From positions 6,082,741 through 6,146,740 of the forward strand of contig NZ_DF820425.1 in NCBI RefSeq assembly GCF_000617845.2: DNA of 64,000 bases. The letters are read 5' to 3'. Below are positions 25,247 to 34,400 of this stretch, one piece after another. The DNA comes from Bradyrhizobium sp. DOA9. Lineage in GTDB: Bacteria > Pseudomonadota > Alphaproteobacteria > Rhizobiales > Xanthobacteraceae. The translations under genes were made by a program, and so were the position numbers. Each line of letters begins with the position of its first letter. Positions within the stretch are counted from its first letter, which is position 1. The notes under the pieces were generated by a model. It had not been told where the DNA came from and searched no databases. It was given only the letters and a program-made list of their open reading frames with translations.

Positions 25247-26152
25247 ATGTTCGACCTCAACCAGCTCCGCTGTTTCGTCACGGTGGCGGAGGAATTGCAT
25301 TTCGGCCGCGCCGCCGCACGGCTCAACATGACGCAGCCGCCGCTGTCCCGGCAGATCCAGGTGCTCGAGCACATCATCGACGCGCCGCTGCTCGAGCGCA
25401 CCAGCCGATCGGTGCGTCTGACGCCCGCGGGGCGCAGCTTTCTGCCGGAGGCGCGGCGCATCCTCAAGCTTGCCGAAAGCGCCTCGCAAGTCGCCCGCCG
25501 CATCGCACTCGGCAAGACCGGCTCGCTGAAGGTCGGCTTCACCGCGGCCGCGGCCTATGGCTTCCTGCCCGAGCTCATCGCCGCATGCCGTGCCAAGCTG
25601 CCCGAGGTGGACTTCTCGCTGAAGGAGATGGTGTCGGGCGACCAGTTCGAGGCGCTGGCCTCGGGCCAGATCGACGCCGGGCTGCTGCGGCCGCCGATCG
25701 CGCGGCCCGAGCTTGCCAGCCGCCGCGTCGTCGCCGAGCCGCTGCTCGCGGCGATCCCGAAGAAGCATCCGCTGGCGAATGCCGAGGGCATCACCATCAA
25801 GGATTTCGACGACCAGCCCTTCGTGATGTATTCGCCCTATGAGAGCCGCTACTTCCACGACCTCCTGGTGGCCCTCTTCACCCGTGCCGACGTGCTGCCG
25901 CGCTACGTCCAGCATCTCAGCCAGATCCACTCGATCCTCGCGATGGTGCGCGCCGGCCTCGGCCTCGCCATCGTACCGGCGGCCGCGGCGAGCCTGAAGA
26001 TCTCCGACGTCCGCCTGCGGCCGCTGAAGCTGCGCACCCGCGTGCCGGTCGAGCTGTTCATGGTGTGGCGGCGCGAGGACGAGAACCCGCTGCTGTCGGC
26101 GCTGGTCAGGATCGCCGGCGAATTGTCCTCCGCGGAGCTGGCGGAGGATTGA
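25247..26152 (+). CDS. LysR-family regulator of sugar-acid catabolism
   Basis: 301 residues from the ATG at 25247, preceded by TAAGG about 9 nt upstream. MFDLNQLRCFVTVAEELHFGRAAARLNMTQPPLSRQIQ is the LysR helix-turn-helix. The C-terminal part is a periplasmic-binding-like effector domain of the BenM/CatM subgroup. It lies on the same strand just ahead of kdgD-gudD-aldehyde dehydrogenase-garD, so regulation of that operon by glucarate, galactarate or an intermediate is the natural inference. Confidence 0.88.
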   Translation: MFDLNQLRCFVTVAEELHFGRAAARLNMTQPPLSRQIQVLEHIIDAPLLERTSRSVRLTPAGRSFLPEARRILKLAESASQVARRIALGKTGSLKVGFTAAAAYGFLPELIAACRAKLPEVDFSLKEMVSGDQFEALASGQIDAGLLRPPIARPELASRRVVAEPLLAAIPKKHPLANAEGITIKDFDDQPFVMYSPYESRYFHDLLVALFTRADVLPRYVQHLSQIHSILAMVRAGLGLAIVPAAAASLKISDVRLRPLKLRTRVPVELFMVWRREDENPLLSALVRIAGELSSAELAED

Positions 26153-26275
26153 TGCTCAATCCGCATCGGTCGATATAGGCTTTGGCTTGGACGCGCATCG
26201 AACGGTTGCCTAAACCACGGCGCATGGACGCGCGGCCTCTGCTTGCGTCCGCCGCAACACGACAAGGGAGCGCGC

Positions 26276-27220
26276 ATGAGCAAGATGACCCCGCAGGAGA
26301 TGGCCCAGAAGATCGGATCGGGCCTCCTGTCCTTCCCCGTCACGCCGTTCAGGGCGGACTATTCCTTCGACGAGGCGACCTATCGCGCCAACATGGACTG
26401 GCTGTGCGGTTATGACGTCGCAGGTCTGTTCGCCGCCGGCGGCACCGGCGAGTTCTTCTCGCTAACGCCGTCAGAGGTTCCGCAAGTCGTGAAGGTCGCC
26501 GTCGACGAGACCAAGGGCCGCGTGCCCGTGCTCGCCGGCACCGGCTACGGCACCGCGATCGCCCGCGAGATCGCCATCGGTGCGGAAAAGGCCGGCGCCG
26601 ACGGCCTGTTGCTGCTGCCGCCCTACCTCACCCATTCCGAGCAGGAAGGCCTTGCCGCCCATGTCGAGGCGGTCTGCGCCTCGGTCAAGATCGGGGTCAT
26701 CGTCTACAACCGCGACAACGCCATCCTCCAGCCCGACACGCTCGCGCGCCTTGCCGAGCGCTGCCCGAACCTCGTCGGCTACAAGGACGGCATCGGCGAC
26801 ATCGAGCTGATGACCCGCGTCTACACCAGACTCGGAGACCGCCTCACCTATGTCGGCGGCCTGCCGACCGCCGAGACCTTCGCGCTGCCCTACCTCGACA
26901 TGGGCGTGACGACCTATTCCTCGGCCGTGTTCAACTTCGTGCCGGAATTCGCCACCAGCTTCTACGCCGCGGTGCGCAAGCGCGACCACGCCACGATCCA
27001 GGCCGGCCTGAAGGATTTCATCCTGCCGCTGATTGCGATCCGCAACCGCAAGAAGGGTTACGCGGTCTCGATCATCAAGGCCGGCATGAAGGTGATCGGC
27101 CGCGATTCCGGCCCGGTCCGTCCGCCGCTGACCGATCTCACCGAGCAGGAGATGGCGGAGCTGACCGCGCTGGTGCAGAAGCTGCCCGCCGCACGATCGT
27201 CACAACAGGCTGCAGAATAA
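26276..27220 (+). CDS. kdgD: 5-dehydro-4-deoxyglucarate dehydratase (decarboxylating)
   Basis: 314 residues; GGGAG lies 8 nt before the ATG. A member of the DapA/NAL TIM-barrel family: FPVTPFRADYSFD, AAGGTGEFFSLTP (phosphate/carboxylate loop), YNRDN (conserved Tyr) and LVGYKDGIGD with the Schiff-base Lys near 170. It converts 5-keto-4-deoxyglucarate to 2,5-dioxopentanoate (alpha-ketoglutarate semialdehyde), CO2 and water. It directly feeds the dehydrogenase two genes downstream. Confidence 0.93.
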   Translation: MSKMTPQEMAQKIGSGLLSFPVTPFRADYSFDEATYRANMDWLCGYDVAGLFAAGGTGEFFSLTPSEVPQVVKVAVDETKGRVPVLAGTGYGTAIAREIAIGAEKAGADGLLLLPPYLTHSEQEGLAAHVEAVCASVKIGVIVYNRDNAILQPDTLARLAERCPNLVGYKDGIGDIELMTRVYTRLGDRLTYVGGLPTAETFALPYLDMGVTTYSSAVFNFVPEFATSFYAAVRKRDHATIQAGLKDFILPLIAIRNRKKGYAVSIIKAGMKVIGRDSGPVRPPLTDLTEQEMAELTALVQKLPAARSSQQAAE

Positions 27221-27244
27221 CAAGACAACAGGGAGGAGCGCGCG

Positions 27245-28603
27245 ATGGCCCAGACCGAGATTGCCGGCGCGTCAGTCGCCGGTGCACCTGTCGTCACCGC
27301 GATGCAGGTGATCCCGGTCGCGGGCCGCGACAGCATGCTCCTCAACCTCAGCGGCGCGCATGCGCCGTTCTTCACCCGCAACATCGTCATCCTCACCGAC
27401 AATGCCGGCCACACCGGCGTCGGCGAGGTCCCGGGCGGGCAGAAGATCTGGCAGACGCTGCAGGACGCGCGCGACCTCGTGATCGGCAAGACCGTCGGCG
27501 CGATGAACAACATCCTCGCCGATATCCGCACCGCCTTCGCCGACCGCGACGCCGGCGGCCGCGGCAAGCAGACTTTTGATCTTCGCGTGATGATTCATGC
27601 GGTCACCGCCATTGAATCCGCGTTGCTCGACTTGCTCGGCCAGCATCTTGGTCTTCCTGTCGCAGCACTGCTCGGCGAGGGCCAGCAACGCACCAGCGTC
27701 GAGACGCTCGGCTACCTCTTCTTCGTCGGCGACCGGCGCAAGTCGAAGCTCGACTACGTCACCGGCGAGACCGGCAAGCCCGACTGGTTCAATCTCCGCC
27801 ACCAGGAGGCGATGACGCCCGAGGCCGTGGTGCGGCTCGCGGAGGCGACCCACGACCATTACGGCTTCGCCGACTTCAAGCTCAAGGGCGGCGTGCTCCG
27901 CGGCGAGCACGAGATCGAGGCGGTGACGGCCATCGCAAAGCGTTTCCCGAACGCACGCGTGACGCTCGACCCGAACGGTGCCTGGTCGCTGGATGAAGCG
28001 ATCAGCCTCTGCAAGAACATGCATGGCATCCTCGCCTATGCCGAGGATCCCTGCGGCGCCGAGGCCGGCTTCTCCGGCCGCGAGATCATGGCCGAGTTCC
28101 GCCGTGCAACTAGCCTGCCGACGGCTACCAACATGATTGCGACGGACTGGCGGCAGCTCTCCCATGCGCTGCGGCTCGGGGCGGTGGACATCCCGCTGGC
28201 CGATCCCCATTTCTGGACGATGCAAGGCTCGGTGCGCGTGGCCCAGACCTGCCGCGACAACGGCCTGACCTGGGGCTCGCACTCCAACAACCATTTCGAC
28301 ATCTCACTCGCCATGTTCACCCATGTCGGCGCCGCCGCCCCGGGGAAGGTCACCGCGATCGATACCCACTGGATCTGGCAGGACGGCCAGGCGCTGACGA
28401 AAGAGCCGCTCCGGATCAGGGGCGGCAAGATCGCCGTCCCTGATAGCCCGGGCCTGGGCATCGAGATCGACCGCGCCGCCATCGAGGCCGCGCACGAGCT
28501 CTACAAGAAGCATGGACTTGGGGGGCGGGATGACGCTATGGCCATGCAGGACCTGATCCCCGGCTGGACGTTTGACGACAAGCGTCCCTGCCTCGTGCGT
28601 TAG
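27245..28603 (+). CDS. gudD: D-glucarate dehydratase
   Basis: 452 residues; GGGAGGAG lies before the ATG, and the gene is 24 nt after kdgD. Enolase superfamily, MR/glucarate dehydratase branch: FKLKGG (catalytic KxK region), DPNGAW and EDPCG (metal ligands), TNMIATDW (third ligand region) and HSNNHFDIS with the general-base His. It dehydrates D-glucarate to 5-keto-4-deoxyglucarate, the KdgD substrate. Confidence 0.95.
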   Translation: MAQTEIAGASVAGAPVVTAMQVIPVAGRDSMLLNLSGAHAPFFTRNIVILTDNAGHTGVGEVPGGQKIWQTLQDARDLVIGKTVGAMNNILADIRTAFADRDAGGRGKQTFDLRVMIHAVTAIESALLDLLGQHLGLPVAALLGEGQQRTSVETLGYLFFVGDRRKSKLDYVTGETGKPDWFNLRHQEAMTPEAVVRLAEATHDHYGFADFKLKGGVLRGEHEIEAVTAIAKRFPNARVTLDPNGAWSLDEAISLCKNMHGILAYAEDPCGAEAGFSGREIMAEFRRATSLPTATNMIATDWRQLSHALRLGAVDIPLADPHFWTMQGSVRVAQTCRDNGLTWGSHSNNHFDISLAMFTHVGAAAPGKVTAIDTHWIWQDGQALTKEPLRIRGGKIAVPDSPGLGIEIDRAAIEAAHELYKKHGLGGRDDAMAMQDLIPGWTFDDKRPCLVR

Positions 28604-28627
28604 AAACGTTCCCCTGGAGGAAAAAAG

Positions 28628-30076
28628 ATGACAGCGATCCTGAAGAACTTCATCGGCGGCGAATGGGTCGACGGCTCCGGCGTCACCAGGAACATCAACC
28701 CCTCCAACACCAACGATCTCGTCGGCGAATACGCCAAGGCCGACAAGGCGCAGACCGAGAAGGCGATCGCCGCCGCCAAGGCCGCCTTCCCCGCCTGGTC
28801 GCAGTCGACCCCGCAGGCGCGCTTCGATGCACTCAACAAGATTTCGCTCGAGATCCTCGCCCGCAAGGAAGAGCTCGGCCGCCTGCTCGCCCGCGAAGAA
28901 GGCAAGACCCTTCCCGAGGGCATCGGCGAGGTCGCCCGCGCCGGCCAGATCTTCGCGTTCTTCGCCGGCGAAGCGCTGCGCCTGATCGGCGAGAAGGGCG
29001 CCTCTGTCCGCCCCGGCCTTGAGGTCGAGATCACCCGCGAGCCGGTCGGCGTCGTCGGCATGATCACGCCCTGGAATTTCCCGATCGCGATTCCCGCCTG
29101 GAAGATTGCGCCGGCGCTCTGCTACGGCAACACGGTGGTGTTCAAGCCGGCCGAGCTGGTGCCGGGCTCGGGCCACGCGCTCGCTGAGATCATCACCCGC
29201 TCCGGCATTCCCGCCGGCGTGTTCAACCTCGTCGTCGGCTCCGGCTCGGTGGTCGGCCAGACCCTGCTCGAGCATCCGGACGTCGCCGCGATCTCCTTCA
29301 CCGGCTCGGTGCAAACGGGACGCAAGATCGCGCAGGCCTGCGTGCTCTCGAACCCCATGAAGAAGTTCCAGCTCGAGATGGGCGGCAAGAACCCGCTGGT
29401 CGTGCTCGACGACGCCGACCTCAAGACCGCCGTCGAGGTCGCCGTCAACGGCGCCTATTTCTCGACCGGCCAGCGCTGCACCGCCTCCTCGCGCCTGATC
29501 GTCACGGAAGGCATCCACGACCGCTTCGTCGCGGCCGTGGCCGAGCGCCTGAACAGCCTGTCGGTGGACGATGCGCTCAAGGCCGGCGTGCATATCGGCC
29601 CCGTGGTCGACCAGAACCAGCTCGATCAGGACCTGCGCTACATCAAGATCGGCCAGGACGAAGGCGCCAAGCTCGCCTTCGGCGGCGAGCTGCTGAAGCG
29701 CGAGAACCCCGGCCACTATCTCCAGCCGGCGCTGTTCACCGAGGCCAACAACAACATGCGCATCGCGCGCGAGGAGATTTTTGGCCCGGTTGCGGCCGTC
29801 ATTCGCGCCAAGAATTACGACGAGGCGCTCGCGATCTCCAACGACACCGAGTTCGGCCTCGCCTCCGGCATCTGCACCACCAGCCTGAAATACGCCTCGC
29901 ACTACAAGCGCAACAGCGAGTCCGGCATGGTGATGGTCAATCTGCCGACCGCCGGCGTCGACTACCACGTGCCGTTCGGCGGCCGGAAGGGATCGAGCTA
30001 CGGCGCCCGCGAGCAGGGCTCCTACGCGCGCGAGTTCTACACCACGGTGAAGACGGCTTATACGTTCCCGGGCTGA
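28628..30076 (+). CDS. 2,5-dioxopentanoate (alpha-ketoglutarate semialdehyde) dehydrogenase
   Basis: 482 residues; GGAGG lies 8 nt before the ATG. NAD(P)-dependent aldehyde dehydrogenase: ITPWNFPIAIPAWKIAPAL, FTGSVQTGRKI, LEMGGKNPLVV (general base Glu near 250), GQRCTASSRLI (catalytic Cys near 284) and EEIFGPVAAVI. Aldehyde dehydrogenases with this operon context oxidise the KdgD product to 2-oxoglutarate. The substrate is assigned from neighbours. It is followed by a palindromic repeat, then garD. Confidence 0.88.
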   Translation: MTAILKNFIGGEWVDGSGVTRNINPSNTNDLVGEYAKADKAQTEKAIAAAKAAFPAWSQSTPQARFDALNKISLEILARKEELGRLLAREEGKTLPEGIGEVARAGQIFAFFAGEALRLIGEKGASVRPGLEVEITREPVGVVGMITPWNFPIAIPAWKIAPALCYGNTVVFKPAELVPGSGHALAEIITRSGIPAGVFNLVVGSGSVVGQTLLEHPDVAAISFTGSVQTGRKIAQACVLSNPMKKFQLEMGGKNPLVVLDDADLKTAVEVAVNGAYFSTGQRCTASSRLIVTEGIHDRFVAAVAERLNSLSVDDALKAGVHIGPVVDQNQLDQDLRYIKIGQDEGAKLAFGGELLKRENPGHYLQPALFTEANNNMRIAREEIFGPVAAVIRAKNYDEALAISNDTEFGLASGICTTSLKYASHYKRNSESGMVMVNLPTAGVDYHVPFGGRKGSSYGAREQGSYAREFYTTVKTAYTFPG

Positions 30077-30080
30077 GACA

Positions 30081-30172
30081 TCGTAGGGTGGGCAAAGCGA
30101 AGCGTGCCCACCACCTGCGCATGACGTGAAGAATGGTGGGCACGGCGCGTTGCGCCTTTGCCCACCCTACGA
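30081..30172. repeat. Palindromic repeat TCGTAGGGTGGGCAAAGCG inside the sugar-acid operon
   Basis: TCGTAGGGTGGGCAAAGCG at 30081 and CGCCTTTGCCCACCCTACGA ending at 30172 form the outer arms, with GTGCCCACCA / TGGTGGGCAC as an inner pair. The element separates the dehydrogenase and garD by 114 nt and could attenuate or stabilise the transcript. The sequence type is common in Bradyrhizobium spacers. Confidence 0.75.
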
Positions 30173-30190
30173 TTTCGGAGGCAAGCGCAG

Positions 30191-31732
30191 ATGGACCAGG
30201 ACGTCGCCGCCAAAGAGCAGCCGCGCTACATCAAGCTCAATGAGCGCGACAATGTCGCGATCGTCGTCAATGATTTCGGGCTTCCCGCCGGCGCGCGCTT
30301 CGCCAGCGGCCTGACGCTGCGCGCCTTCGTCCCGCAGGGACACAAGACCGCGCTGGTCGACGTCGCGGAAGGCGAGCCGATCATCCGCTATGGCGAGATC
30401 ATCGGCTACGCGCTGAAGCCGATCCTGGCCGGCGAATGGGTGGACGAGGCGCGCATCCGCATGCCGGAGGCCCCTGCCCTCGACAAGCTCGAAATCTCCA
30501 CCGCCGTCCCCGCGCCGCTGCCGCCGCTCGAAGGCTTCACCTTCGAGGGCTACCGCAATCCGGATGGTTCGGTCGGCACGAAGAATATTCTGGGCATCTC
30601 CTCCTCCGTGCAATGCGTCAAGGGCACGATGGAATATGCGGTCAAGCGCATTCGCGCCGAGCTGCTGCCGAAATATCCCAACGTGGATGACGTCGTGCCG
30701 TTGACGCACGCCTATGGCTGCGGCGTCGCCATCTCCGCGCCCGACGCCGTCGTGCCGATCCGCACCCTGCAGAACCTCGCGCTCAACCCGAATTTCGGCG
30801 GCGAGATTCTGGTGGTCGGCCTCGGCTGCGAGAAGCTCGCGCCGGAACGCCTGGTGCCGGAAGGCGTGAACGACGCCATCGTGCGCATGCAGGACGAAGC
30901 CTTCGATGGCTTTGGCGCCATCGTCGAGGCCATCATGACCCAGGCCGAGGCGCGGTTGAAGGTTCTCAACACCCGCAAGCGCGAGACCTGCCCCGCCTCC
31001 GACCTCGTCATCGGCCTGCAATGCGGCGGCAGCGATGCCTTCTCCGGCGTCACCGCCAATCCCGCCGTCGGCTTCGCCGCGGACCTCCTGGTACGCGCCG
31101 GCGCGACCGTGATGTTCTCGGAAGTCACCGAGGTGCGCGACGCCATCCAGCTGCTCACCCGCCGCGCCATCAACGAGGACGTCGGCCGCGCGCTGGTGCG
31201 CGAGATGGCCTGGTACGATTCCTATCTGGCCCGCGGCGGCGCCGACCGCAGCGCCAACACCACGCCCGGCAACAAGAAGGGCGGCCTTGCCAACATCGTC
31301 GAGAAATCGCTCGGCTCGATCGTCAAGTCCGGCTCGAGCGCGATTGCCGGCGTGCTCTCGCCCGGCGAGAAGGCGACGCAAAAGGGCATGCTGTTCGCGG
31401 CGACGCCGGCAAGCGACTTCATCTGCGGCACGCTGCAGCTCGCCTCCGGCATGACATTGCAAGTGTTCACCACCGGCCGCGGCACGCCCTATGGCCTTGC
31501 GGCTGCACCGGTGATCAAGGTCGCAACGCGCAGCGAGCTCGCGCGGCGCTGGAAGGACCTGATCGACTTCGACGCCGGCAAGATCGCAACCGGCGAGAAG
31601 ACCATCGAGGAGACCGGCTGGGACCTGTTCCGCCTCATCCTCGACGTCGCCTCCGGCCGCACCAAGCCGTGGTCGGATCGCTGGGGCATCCACAACGACC
31701 TCACATTGTTCAATCCCGCACCGGTGACCTGA
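30191..31732 (+). CDS. garD: Galactarate dehydratase
   Basis: 513 residues from the ATG at 30191 (GGAGG about 9 nt upstream). UxaA/GarD family: an N-terminal SAF-like domain (residues 1-100), then YRNPDGSVGTKNILGI, THAYGCGVAI, GLGCEKLAPE and LQCGGSDAFSGVTANPAVG. It dehydrates galactarate to 5-keto-4-deoxygalactarate/glucarate, joining the glucarate branch at KdgD. Its stop is 3 nt from that of the convergent gene. Confidence 0.92.
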   Translation: MDQDVAAKEQPRYIKLNERDNVAIVVNDFGLPAGARFASGLTLRAFVPQGHKTALVDVAEGEPIIRYGEIIGYALKPILAGEWVDEARIRMPEAPALDKLEISTAVPAPLPPLEGFTFEGYRNPDGSVGTKNILGISSSVQCVKGTMEYAVKRIRAELLPKYPNVDDVVPLTHAYGCGVAISAPDAVVPIRTLQNLALNPNFGGEILVVGLGCEKLAPERLVPEGVNDAIVRMQDEAFDGFGAIVEAIMTQAEARLKVLNTRKRETCPASDLVIGLQCGGSDAFSGVTANPAVGFAADLLVRAGATVMFSEVTEVRDAIQLLTRRAINEDVGRALVREMAWYDSYLARGGADRSANTTPGNKKGGLANIVEKSLGSIVKSGSSAIAGVLSPGEKATQKGMLFAATPASDFICGTLQLASGMTLQVFTTGRGTPYGLAAAPVIKVATRSELARRWKDLIDFDAGKIATGEKTIEETGWDLFRLILDVASGRTKPWSDRWGIHNDLTLFNPAPVT

Positions 31733-31735
31733 GGG

Positions 31736-32476
31736 TCATTGACCGTCAATCAGGTGCATATCGCCCAGCGTGAGCGGCAGGCTGCGCATGATCAGGTCCG
31801 CGATCGCCGCGCGCAACCGTTCCCCTGAAGCCGGACCGCCAAACGTCTCGTCGACCGGTCCGCTCGGGCCGGCAATCCGCACGGTCCCGGTATTGTCGAG
31901 CGGCGCAGCCGCCCGCTTCTCGATCACGTCGAACGTCTTGCCGTCGATGACGCGAACTTCGTACAGCGCGTGGATCAGGCCATAATCGGCCAGCAGCGTC
32001 CGATATTCGGCGAGCCCGACACCCTCGACGTTGCGTCCATTGCCGAGCTTCGATCTCGCGCGGGTGATGACGATGTATGCGTCCAACCCCTGCGGCGCGA
32101 TATCGCTGCGAACCAATTCCTTGAACGGATCGCTGCGCAGGAGGTTGACGGGCGCAACCGCCGAATCCCTGACGGCAGCGAACGCGGCGCGCCTGTAATT
32201 CACCGGCTGCACGCGAAAGCGTCCGCTCAAGAGTCTCGTCGCCTGCTGGACGATCAGCTCGTCCAGCCCCCATGCGCTGATCGAGGCGCTTTGCGCGGCG
32301 TCGCCGAGCCCGGTCAGGCCGGCTCGCGTCAGGCTCATCTCCTCGCCGATCGCCGAGATGATGCCGACGGTCTTGATCGCCTGAAGCCGGCTCGCGCGCG
32401 TCTCGAACGCCGCGGCGGCGCCGAGGGCGATGCAAGCGGCAGCGAGGCCAACCCACAGAAAAGCAATGCGGCGCAT
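31736..32476 (-). CDS. Secreted/periplasmic protein of unknown function, paired with mipA
   Basis: 246 residues from the ATG at 32476, which gives a signal peptide (MRRIAFLWVGLAAACIALGAAAA). The start is 4 nt after the stop of the mipA-like gene, so the two are co-transcribed. The mature part (TVGIISAIGEEMSLTRAGL..) contains a segment typical of small alphaproteobacterial proteins of unknown role that are predicted to lie in the periplasm. No catalytic motif seen. Confidence 0.7.
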   Translation of the reverse strand: MRRIAFLWVGLAAACIALGAAAAFETRASRLQAIKTVGIISAIGEEMSLTRAGLTGLGDAAQSASISAWGLDELIVQQATRLLSGRFRVQPVNYRRAAFAAVRDSAVAPVNLLRSDPFKELVRSDIAPQGLDAYIVITRARSKLGNGRNVEGVGLAEYRTLLADYGLIHALYEVRVIDGKTFDVIEKRAAAPLDNTGTVRIAGPSGPVDETFGGPASGERLRAAIADLIMRSLPLTLGDMHLIDGQ

Positions 32477-32480
32477 GGGC

Positions 32481-33368
32481 TCATCGAATCCTGAAATCGA
32501 ACGAATAGGACGCCCCGACACCAACGGTGGTCTGGTTCGACGATCCCCGCAGCTTCACCAGCAGGCTGTCCGCGGCGTCACCGAGCAGCTTCTCGTACTC
32601 GACATAGGCGTGAACCTCCCACTGCGGATTGATGCGATAGGAGATCTGGCTGCCGAAGCCGACCGAGTGCGCGCCGCCTCTGGCATCGTAGACCGGCAAT
32701 CCCGACGCCAGCGCCTGCGTGGCGGTGACGCCGAAATACGGCGCGGTCGCGTTGGTGCTCTTCCAGGTGAAGCGCGGGCCGGCCGAGATCGTGAGCCGTT
32801 GGATCAGCGGCACGATGACGTCGGCGGAGACGTCGGCGACCGTGCCGGTATGGCCGCCTACGCCCTGACGCAGCTCGCTGCGCAGGCGCAGCCAGTCGAC
32901 CGGATAATATTCGACGAAACCACCGAGCTCGTATGCAGCGTCGACATTGCCGAGGCCGGTCAGCTCCGCATATTTGTCGCTCTTGCGCGACGAGACGTAT
33001 TTGAACGCGGGACCCGCGCGAAAATTGCCGACATCGAGCAACGCGATGCTGGCGCTGTCGCGGGGCCCGCGAAACTGGTCGATCGATCCGGCACGGCGGA
33101 TGGTGAAGATCGGGATCGGACGAAACTTGCCGTTCTTCGATCCGACGAAATCAGGCATGTATTCGCCGCCGATGCCGACCATGACGGTCCAGTTTCCGGA
33201 CGGCGACGGCAGCATCGGCAGCTCGAATGGCGGCGCTGGCAGCGTGAACGCGGTCTGCGCCGATGCGGATTGCGCAATCGCCATGATCGCACCGAGTGCA
33301 GCGAGACAGGCGGTCGTCCGCCGCGCCTTCACCGTGAGGCGGAGAGCGGCTTCGTCGATATGCTTCAT
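32481..33368 (-). CDS. mipA: MipA/OmpV-family outer-membrane protein
   Basis: 295 residues. Signal peptide to about residue 38 (..MAIAQSASAQT). NWTVMVGIGGEYMPDFVGS and the alternating beta-strand pattern ending in ..GVGASYSFDFRIR (C-terminal aromatic near the end) fit MipA/OmpV, a beta-barrel family linked to murein synthesis (MltA-interacting protein) and antibiotic susceptibility. Divergent from an OmpR-type two-component system with repeat pairs in between, which suggests it is a regulon member. Confidence 0.85.
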   Translation of the reverse strand: MKHIDEAALRLTVKARRTTACLAALGAIMAIAQSASAQTAFTLPAPPFELPMLPSPSGNWTVMVGIGGEYMPDFVGSKNGKFRPIPIFTIRRAGSIDQFRGPRDSASIALLDVGNFRAGPAFKYVSSRKSDKYAELTGLGNVDAAYELGGFVEYYPVDWLRLRSELRQGVGGHTGTVADVSADVIVPLIQRLTISAGPRFTWKSTNATAPYFGVTATQALASGLPVYDARGGAHSVGFGSQISYRINPQWEVHAYVEYEKLLGDAADSLLVKLRGSSNQTTVGVGASYSFDFRIR

Positions 33369-33439
33369 TTCAGGGCCCCGGACCGGCCTTCCTGGCCGCG
33401 TCGACTGGTGTGGTTAGGAGCCCAGCATGTGGTCCGGCA

Positions 33440-33457
33440 AAATTGCCCCAAGATTGC
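33440..33457. promoter_or_regulatory. Candidate response-regulator site 1 (ATTGC direct repeat, 11-bp period)
   Basis: ATTGC at 33442-33446 and again at 33453-33457, one helical turn apart, about 72-90 nt upstream of the mipA start. OmpR-family dimers bind head-to-tail direct repeats with this spacing. Confidence 0.4.
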
Positions 33458-33519
33458 AAGACGCAATCCGCGCTCCCCGGGACATGTACAGCGGACGGCC
33501 AGGCCGTCGCCGCCGGATC

Positions 33520-33539
33520 AACATTGCCCGAACATTGCC
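33520..33539. promoter_or_regulatory. Candidate response-regulator site 2 (AACATTGCC direct repeat, 11-bp period)
   Basis: Two exact copies of AACATTGCC (33520-33528 and 33531-33539) separated by CG. Same core and spacing as site 1. It lies about 180 nt before the response regulator start. Confidence 0.5.
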
Positions 33540-33719
33540 GGGCTTCCGTCACGGCGCAAAACTTGACGGACCGTGCCCGCGCGCGCTCGCGTTCCTGCCT
33601 TTGATTCGCCAAGCTCGCTGCCTTTATGGGAACCCTGCGCAGGAGCCGAAGCGCCAGACATCGGCCAGGGAGCGTGACGCTCGGGGTTCTGTCGCCCAGC
33701 AGAGTCAAGGACGACCCGC

Positions 33720-34400
33720 GTGCGTTCCCTCGTGATCGAAGACGAACCGCAGATCGGCGCTTATGTCAGCCGTCTGCTCGGGCAATTGCACGGCATCGTC
33801 GACCTCGTCGGCTCGATCGCCGATGCGCGCCAGGCGCTGGATAATTTCAAATATGATCTCGCGATCGTCGACCGGATGCTGCCGGACGGCGATGCGCTCC
33901 AGGTGGTCACGGCGCTGAACCAATCGCCCGACCGGCCCGCGATCATCATGCTGACCTCGAAGGACGCCAAGGAAGACGTCGTCGAGGGCCTCAACGGCGG
34001 CGCCGACGACTATCTCGGCAAGCCGTTCGAGCCGCAGGAGCTGCTTGCGCGGGTGCGCGCGGTGCTGCGCCGCCCCCGGCTGCTCGCCCCATCCGTGCTG
34101 TCGCTCGGCAATGTCGAGCTGCATCTCGGCAGCAACGAGGCCGTGGTCGCCGACACCAGGATCCTGCTGCGGCGGCGCGAGGCACTGATCCTGGGGGCGC
34201 TGCTGATGCGACGCGACCGCGTCATCACCCGCGCCGCCCTGATCGAGGAGATCTACGGTTTCGACGACGAGATCGAGTCCAACACGCTCGAAGCGCAGGT
34301 CTCGCGCCTGAGGAAGAAGCTCGCCGAGCTCGGCGGCGACGTCGAGATCCGCAGCATGCGAGGCATCGGCTACATCCTGCGGCTGGCGACACCGCGATGA
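33720..34400 (+). CDS. OmpR-family response regulator
   Basis: 226 residues from a GTG at 33720. Receiver domain with acidic pocket IEDE (7-9), phosphoacceptor D51 in VDRMLPDG, TS in MLTSKD and Lys in LGKPF. A C-terminal winged helix follows (LEAQVSRLRKKL..IRSMRGIGYIL). Overlaps the kinase start (ATGA). Likely autoregulates and controls the divergent mipA. Confidence 0.93.
   Translation: MRSLVIEDEPQIGAYVSRLLGQLHGIVDLVGSIADARQALDNFKYDLAIVDRMLPDGDALQVVTALNQSPDRPAIIMLTSKDAKEDVVEGLNGGADDYLGKPFEPQELLARVRAVLRRPRLLAPSVLSLGNVELHLGSNEAVVADTRILLRRREALILGALLMRRDRVITRAALIEEIYGFDDEIESNTLEAQVSRLRKKLAELGGDVEIRSMRGIGYILRLATPR

Larger units (their letters stand above)
33369..33719. other. 351-bp divergent regulatory region between mipA and the two-component operon
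   Basis: Gene-free. It contains two pairs of ATTGC-type direct repeats spaced 11 bp (listed separately) and AAGGA about 9 nt before the GTG at 33720. No RNA gene seen. Confidence 0.55.
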
